A stretch of DNA of 64,000 bases from Dermacentor variabilis. Taxonomy: Eukaryota; Arthropoda; Arachnida; Ixodida; Ixodidae. Positions 57,961 through 64,000 of the stretch are shown here, one piece after another. How positions within the stretch are numbered: the stretch's first letter is position 1; each line of letters begins with the position of its first letter. The notes under the pieces are model-generated. The model ran no database searches. It worked only from the letters and a program-made list of their open reading frames with translations, and had not been told where the DNA came from. The stretch lies in contig NC_134572.1 in NCBI RefSeq assembly GCF_050947875.1, positions 153,843,105 to 153,907,104 on the forward strand, written 5' to 3'. The translations under genes and the position numbers were made by a program.

Positions 57961-58424
57961 CCAGTCAAAGACAATGTCTTTTGTTCACACCCATTGGGCT
58001 GTACCTGCCCTCAAGATATTCAGTTCTCTACAATGACTATGAAGACATCGCCATCGCGGTTGCGACTTGCGTCCGTACAGCCATAAAGGTGCACCCACCA
58101 CACGAAACATGCATGTTGAACATGATGCGGGACGACGACGCGCCCGTGTACGATACCTGGTGCTTATGCTCGGTGATATGCCTGAGACAAATACCCCATA
58201 CACGGATGCCAATCGGTGCCGCAACGGGTACTGCGCTGTAGTTCCAATACTATAGCCATCCAGCGCCATCCAATGGCGCTGAAACATTTTTTACAGCCGC
58301 CTCCTTGTGGGGTTCTACACCTACACAGGGAGAACTTCTTGGAGTAGCGCTTGATGTGCGGCACGTTCTCCACATTCCTGGGCAGCTGTATGTCCTAACC
58401 GATTCCCAGCAAGCATGCCACGTC

Positions 58425-58468
58425 TTTTTGACGGGGTGCGGCTTATCCAAGGCGCACCCCGTCAAAAA
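58425..58468. repeat. 16-bp hairpin, 12-base loop, replacing LINE B copy 2 3' part
   Basis: TTTTTGACGGGGTGCG (58425-58440) and CGCACCCCGTCAAAAA (58453-58468). Left of it the sequence follows LINE B RNase H (TDSQQACHVF); right of it only the last LINE B bases remain. About 600 bp of the copy 1 counterpart (about 15985-16590) are absent. Confidence 0.9.
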
Positions 58469-58480
58469 ATGCTTACTTCC

Positions 58481-59640
58481 TCTGTCTCTCTATGTAAAGG
58501 ATCTCATGGTTTAGTTGCATACGTATGTCCTTGCTTTTATATTCCTAAGCGAACCGAAACAAATTTTGCCTTCTCTTGCGCACTGGAGCGGCAAAGCCTT
58601 CCGACATACTGATCAAGTGTTTTTTTTTTCTGTGACTCAAACCTAGTGTTCAAGGGTTGCATTGTTCGTGCTGGAGATGCTCCAAGTCGATGAACTTCTT
58701 TAATTGATTGAGCATTAGCTTATAATTTTATTGAGCATACTTCCTTCAAAGGCATTTGAGGTAATAAGCAAGATTCGCGGACATGTGTATCAGGTATGCC
58801 GCAGAACACAAGTTTTTGCTGCCTACTAAGCTTTTCAAATTCATCAATCTTACTTTGGAGCAGCTGTATCGCGCCGTGCTGTGCATCATAGTGTGTGGTG
58901 CACTCCGTAATGGCGAATTATAAGTTTGCCAGTACTAACGTTCTTCCTTCCATTGACGACACACATGAGGTCAAATTATTTATAGCTGCCGGATGTTCCG
59001 TTTGATTCATTGCGATACTATTAAGGGTTTCTAACAATCACGTTTTGGCCATGCAAAATTTTCTTTAGCGTTGCATCATTGCCATGGCCGGGATAGATTT
59101 CAATATGACCGCAGAGTATTCAGAATGACAAATAAAAGGCAAAGCGATGCAACAAAAGATTAGGCGCCGTTAGAGCTTTCGACCATCGCATTGCATACGT
59201 ACACAGTTATACAAGATACGGGGTGGCACCGGCAAGATAAAAACGGCAAATTTCGAAGGTAAACTATAACTAACCTGCACGAGAAGCAAAACGTGCCTGA
59301 GCGACACACATATAGCACTACCGCTTCAACGCTCCGGAGAGACACTGCAGCCTACCGTCTTTTGTAGGCTGGTGATAGTGCCCGTGAGCCAAGGTTCGTT
59401 GGCGATTGTTGGACATATGCTAGATTCCACAGTTGTTGGCGTCGTCAGTCCCCAATCGAGCGTACTGAAAATTTCTTCATTTTTACATGCGAATACTCGG
59501 CGATATTCACGAGAACCCTGTAGGATTTCCATTCCTGGCCTGCTGAAAGCGCTCTGGAGTTACATGCAAGCTGCACGAGAAGTAGAACGTGCACGAGCGG
59601 CAGAGACATAGAACTATGGGTTACATGCCCCTGATTTATG
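58481..59640 (-). mobile_element. Element C copy 2 (ORF1 remnant and one 5' unit)
   Basis: Same layout as 16620-18060: the LINE B junction, ORF1 remnant (about 58500-59060; aagattcgcggacatgtgta and taccttc...gttaatagcct-like words correspond), then one 298-bp-type unit plus a partial unit (59277-59610). Frames are more broken than in copy 1. Confidence 0.6.
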
Positions 59641-62600
59641 AGCAGCTGAACTTGTCGTGACATGTCCCTCTCAGTGATAACGAATGGTTATATAGAATGT
59701 ATATGTCCAAAAACGGAGCATCGCATATGCTATTTCTTCGTAAAATTTACTTTCCCAGACAAAAAAAGAACTACTCGGCTATTCTTGTCTTTGAAAATAA
59801 CACCCGACATTTACCTCGCGGGTTTTCAAAAATAGAAAAAGACGGAAATGAAGAACACTCTACATGATGCGGCATGGTATCATTTCACGTTGAGTTAGTA
59901 TTTGAGATTGCCCCTTCGTGTGCCTGTGCTGACAATATATGGTGCCATCTGGTACAAGATCACTTGGGGCAAAAGCAGCGTTGTTGCCAATATTCCTGAA
60001 GATGCTTGCAAGTTTTTCTAAGAATTCTCTCGTATGAACTGGCATACTATAACCTAGAAGTGGGCATCCTTTCGTGTGCTGCGCCTATTCCTTAGATGCA
60101 GTATTTCCGTAGTGTTTAATTTTTTTTCGGGGTGGGGGTGCAGTACCAGCGCAGCTGACGTCTGAATACGCGAGACTTCGATGACAGCACATGAGGCAGT
60201 TTTTCTTTGTGCAATCCAGTGATTTGTGTCCTGCGTGTGTCCAAGTTGCCCACACATCTCGCACGTTCGAGCATTCTTCGTTGCATTGCGATGGACAGGA
60301 GCAATGTGTCGAGTCCAGTCGAAGAGATATTAGTCTTCTTGTTTTTTTTTTTGACGTGTCACCGCGTATTTGTTGACTTCTTCAGCATTGTCCCAAATTC
60401 TTCCGATGCTATTTATGCATTTATTTTCAATGAACCAGTTGTTCGCCTGACCAAGAGATGTTAGCATTCTACAATCGCTCTCCTTAAGGAAGACGAGAAG
60501 CTAGGGATGGCTGCAGCGTAAGGAGGGCACACATCACACAGGGTTATAAATACCAGCAAACGTCTTACGTGCGTTGACCATACCAATCCAGTGATAGAAC
60601 TATGTCGAGATTCGAGAGCAAATAGCTACATTCGTGTTCGGTAATCCTCTGCCCGCGCTTTTGCAAACTTTTCTTGGTATGACTGAGACGCACAATGAAA
60701 GCGCTGTTTCCACCTATGACCGTGAATTCTTTTCCGGTCAAACACAAGCCAATGTTTCTTGTATTTAGTTTTGTTCAGTATTCATTCGCTCTTAGCTGCT
60801 GCAAGTACGCATGGAAGTCGTCGTGTTACTCATTCGACAGCAGCAGTAGATATTGACAAATAATGCCGAAGCGATCTACGCCGTTACGAGGTTGTTCGAG
60901 GAAGATGGCACGCTATTATATTTTAATGAAGGTTTAGCTTGCGCCAGCAGAAATTTATGAGCCTCTAGTTGAGTAAACGCGCCATTTCTGCAGGTTTGTT
61001 TTTCGGCTCTCGCACAGCTATTCATTCGTACCTCTGCCTAGACTATTCTTTCTTAATGCATTCACAAAATTCAACGCTAGATAAGCGTAACTGTGTAGAG
61101 ATAGCGGGTAATTTATCAAAGTCCGTGCTGTTAGCCAAGGCAAATTCCCTTCACCTGCGTACTGCTGGCCCCTCGGTTTCGTCATAACCGTTAACTTTTT
61201 AAACCGTTCAACTTTCTTTTGGAACAAACTGCATTTGTTTATCTGTTTTCTTCACGCGACGCAAAAGATAGTGCGGTCTTAAAAGACGCAAAAAGTGGGA
61301 GATGATTACGATATTCACTAATGCAATATTTGAGCGCAGCTCGGTGAGTGTTTTCATTTCGCTATATACTGAGGCAAAGGACTATGACCGAAATCGCCGC
61401 GCCGACTGGCAGAGGGCTAGTGCTGCCAACGCCTTCGCCGAGGGAGGGGCAAGTATGGGAACGCTTGCATGATTATCGGCAGCCGAGCTAGCTGAGGAAG
61501 AAGACGACTACAAACGCGCGAGCAGTGACGCGAGCACGTTCCTGTGGTTACGCCTACGGACTGTGACGTCCAACCCAGGAGCAAGTGCCTAAGAGCTGCG
61601 CTCTAAAACCACTTGGTGGCATAGTGTTCCGAATAATCCCTCGGGACAGCTAGCACTTTAATACGCTGGGCCTAAGGTCCAAGATGCAGACACTATTCTT
61701 TCAGAGGCTGATTAGTAGGAGTGTCTGAAAAGACAGCGTCCCAAACATTTTGTGGTTGGTGGCACTGACAGACGCTGCGCGGGGTTAAAAAGATGTCCTT
61801 TAGGGAGTGGCGCTCGAAGCCGGACTGCACTCAGGTGTACGGTTAAGGCACGACCTTAGGTCAACATGATTCCGCCAACATATGGTCAAACTTGATCTCC
61901 CCGATAACCACCTTCCGAGGAGTGCTAAAAGCAATGTTCGATAATAATCCGGCTTGGTTCGAGTTACGAAAAACCAGCGCTTGTGGTTGATGCGCTTAAC
62001 TTTCCTTTACACCCGCCGTAGTTGCTCAGTGGCTATGGTGCCGGCTACGGCGGCAGCTCGAGCTGCGACAAACAATGAAAATAACAGCAATGAATGCCAA
62101 AGAACCACTTTTTTATGTAACACATATACCGTGCCATGATGAATACGAACGTCGGTAAACTTTGGCTTATCATACATGCACAATGTGACAATCCCATTAC
62201 TTTTACAACTACTTTGGTGATGCGATGTTATATGCTAAAACGCTCTAAATTGTATTTTTATTTGTTCTGTCTTCTATTTCAATTGTCTCATTACCACCGC
62301 TGCGTGATCAGAACAACGTAGTTATGTCTTTGGGGCTTTGAATGTACCTGCTCGTGTGATCGACGCACTGAGAAATAAATGTAAAAAAAAATACTTGAAT
62401 TGAATAATTATTGTATATACCTTCTTTAACAAATTAATTTCATCACCACTTCTATACACACATTCTGCCTACAGAAGGAAGGCTAGAAAATAATTTCTAC
62501 ACAATAAATCCCTGCCACAGCGGCCGCATTTCGATGAGGCAAGAGGTGAAAACACCTGTGTACTTAGATTTAGATGCATGTTAGAGGACCCCAGGTGCTC

Positions 62601-63360
62601 GAAATTTCCGGGGTCCTCCACTACGGCGTGCCTCATAATGAGAAAGTGATTTTGGCACGAAAAACCCCGTCATTTAATTTTTTTACCTTTCCATTACAAA
62701 TTTTTCCTTCATCTTTTTCTAAATGAAAATAAAGGCCGACATATACCGCATATATAATTTTCTTCATTGCAGCGAGTAGGCCATGCGAAATGTTTGTACC
62801 GCATAAGTTCATTGGAACATCAATACCCGAATGTGACAAACAATACATGGTGCTCTACGGCGAACGAAAGTATAACGTTTATGATGAATCCTGTCCATTT
62901 TACCGGAAAACGTAAGTAACTTCATTTCTCGTTTAGCTCATTTAAGGATTGGAAGAAGTATATAGCCCAATTTGACATGGCCATGTGGATTGCTCAAAGA
63001 AGGAAATATTAAATGTACAACAGATCCTCCAGTCCTGGCCGCTAATAAAACAAAATTCAGTATATAATTTTCTGACTACTCTGTTTAGATCAAATGTTAC
63101 AATTACGAAATTGTATTTGATCTATAGTTATCCATAGGCTATCCGCCATTATTATTGGCAAAAATGCTATCTGTTTGAATTATTATCATGTGAAATATTA
63201 CCATGTGAATATCATTGTCATGTGAATATTATCATGTGAGCTCTGCTGGCAGTCATAAGAAAGTGTAAACTTGAATGCCAATGTATTCTTTTACTAGCAG
63301 CTCTCTGTCAACACAGCTGGCAAACTTTCTCTCCTGCCATCCCCATTGCTACGATGTTCT
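59641..63360. other. Duplicated block of unknown nature, copy 2
   Basis: Matches 18061-18567 plus 23334-25965 of copy 1, with the Gypsy element absent (empty site at about 60151) and a Ruka-like SINE added (62012). No frame with a known domain. Homology ends near 63360. Confidence 0.65.
62012..62686 (+). mobile_element. Ruka-like SINE copy 4, split, with target duplication
   Basis: Flanked by CTTTCCTTTACA (62000-62011) and CTTTCCATTACA (62687-62698). The tRNA-like head is at 62012-62045 (ccgccgtagttgctcagtgg) and the body at about 62512-62686 (agcggccgcatttcgatgag ... ttttggcacgaaaaacccc). About 460 bp of other sequence sits between. Copy 1 has no insertion at the paralogous place (about 25340). 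Confidence 0.75.
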
Positions 63361-64000
63361 AGTCCGAGTGCGATAATAAGGAACTCAGCGCGCCATGTGC
63401 TATGTGCGAGAGGGAAAACATGCGATGCTAAGCCGAAAATACTGGTGGCTTGATGCGGGCTCTCTTCCCGCGTACACGGATTGGATGGAGGGCGCGAGAG
63501 GCAAGCGTGCGCCTGCTTCGCTAGGCCAGTCATGGCTGCGCATGGCGCAGCTAAGCATAGACGTGTCCTGCACGCTCCTTCTTGGAGGCAGTCTGTGAAC
63601 GGTTGGAAGGCTCACGGCAAGCCGCGATGGCTGATGGCTTCACGTGCGCTGCCTTCTCGCGCGCGCCTATTGTTGCAGGTCAGGTTACATCAAGTTTCCA
63701 AGACGTGGGAAAGGGAGAGGCAGCGTAAAGGCGTTTGCTGCCCGCAGCTGGCGCTTTTGAACGCGCCGGGTTTCCGAAAACGAATGGTCCCGGTCTTCCT
63801 GTGAGACCCGTTGACGTTTACGTCAGCGCGCACGGCACCGATGTTCCGAATTTATTTAGTGATCTAATTTTCCCTGCGATCCATGCAGCTGATAAACTTG
63901 CAAGCCGAAATTCGTGTAGTGGTCTAATGCTTTAATATCGCATCAGTACTTCTTTTTTGAGAAACTGCAGTGTTGTTAGCCATTATAAAAATAATTTATG
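63361..64000. other. GC-richer edge without supported gene
   Basis: Beyond the duplication. Several overlapping frames on both strands at 63294-63935, none with a recognisable domain or splice pair. May be the start of another gene or CpG-rich promoter outside the window. Confidence 0.35.

Larger units (their letters stand above)
53270..58480 (+). mobile_element. LINE B copy 2, inside the duplicated block
   Basis: Corresponds to about 11850-16612 in copy 1. It starts in the middle of ORF1 (53284 onward), continues with ORF2 start at about 54160, is interrupted by LINE D (54310-55549), resumes at 55550, and ends near 58480 at the shared junction TAAAGGATCTCATG with element C. Most of the RNase H/zinc-finger part is deleted and replaced by a hairpin at 58425-58468. 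It has no copy of the SINE G1 or the 127-bp duplication. Confidence 0.8.

Noticed and set aside
63294..63935. Several overlapping frames at the right edge
   Set aside because: GC-rich sequence open on both strands, without domains or splice pairs.

Overview
The window reads as nuclear DNA of a hard tick (Ixodida, probably a metastriate genus). The evidence is the repeats: LINE families with fused APE-endonuclease/RT/RNase H/zinc-finger proteins of the kind common in tick genomes, a Ruka-like tRNA-derived SINE in four places, other tRNA-like repeats, a Gypsy element, and exon-sized coding pieces separated by long AT-rich introns. I see no bacterial operon, rRNA, functional tRNA or CRISPR array. 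Element names rest on recognised protein motifs, not on a search.

Layout. 1-820: featureless. 820-2577: three tRNA-like repeats. 2578-7911: an I/Jockey-like LINE (A), decayed and interrupted by an RTE-type fragment and a possible LTR piece. 7978-9340: a 5'-truncated LINE on the minus strand, followed by a weak RNase H remnant to 10800. 10950-16615: LINE B copy 1, lying inside a CR1/L2-like LINE (C, minus strand, 16620-18060) that has about 300-bp tandem units at its 5' end. 18568-23333: a minus-strand Gypsy element with two LTRs, gag, protease and integrase but no reverse transcriptase. 23334-25965: duplicated sequence of unknown nature. 25974-26412: a tRNA-like repeat joined to a Ruka-like SINE through a perfect 34-bp palindrome.

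27245-34301 holds the best host-gene candidate: plus-strand exons with good splice sites, including a BEN-domain-like exon carrying a probable frameshift. 30080-41275 is mostly intronic or intergenic and contains Ruka-like copies, a TIR-bearing MITE and a 46-bp minisatellite. 41612-46392 is a head-to-head pair of CR1/L2-like LINEs with a solo LTR inside the longer one. 46400-52200 has little coding content but contains a 23-bp minisatellite and a long (TGTA)n tract. 52360-53105 is a second candidate gene of two exons that join in phase, with a SINE in the intron.

53270-63360 is a second copy of the 11850-25965 block. Both copies share the same LINE B/element C junction, so they arose by duplication of an already nested arrangement. 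Each later gained private changes. Copy 1 has the Gypsy element, a SINE and a local 127-bp duplication. Copy 2 has LINE D and a split Ruka-like SINE. Several short-loop hairpins occur only in one copy or the other. These paralogous empty sites date the insertions relative to the duplication and define their target-site duplications. The most unusual signal is this series of copy-specific foldbacks, above all the 48-bp inverted copy of flanking target DNA at the 5' end of LINE D.
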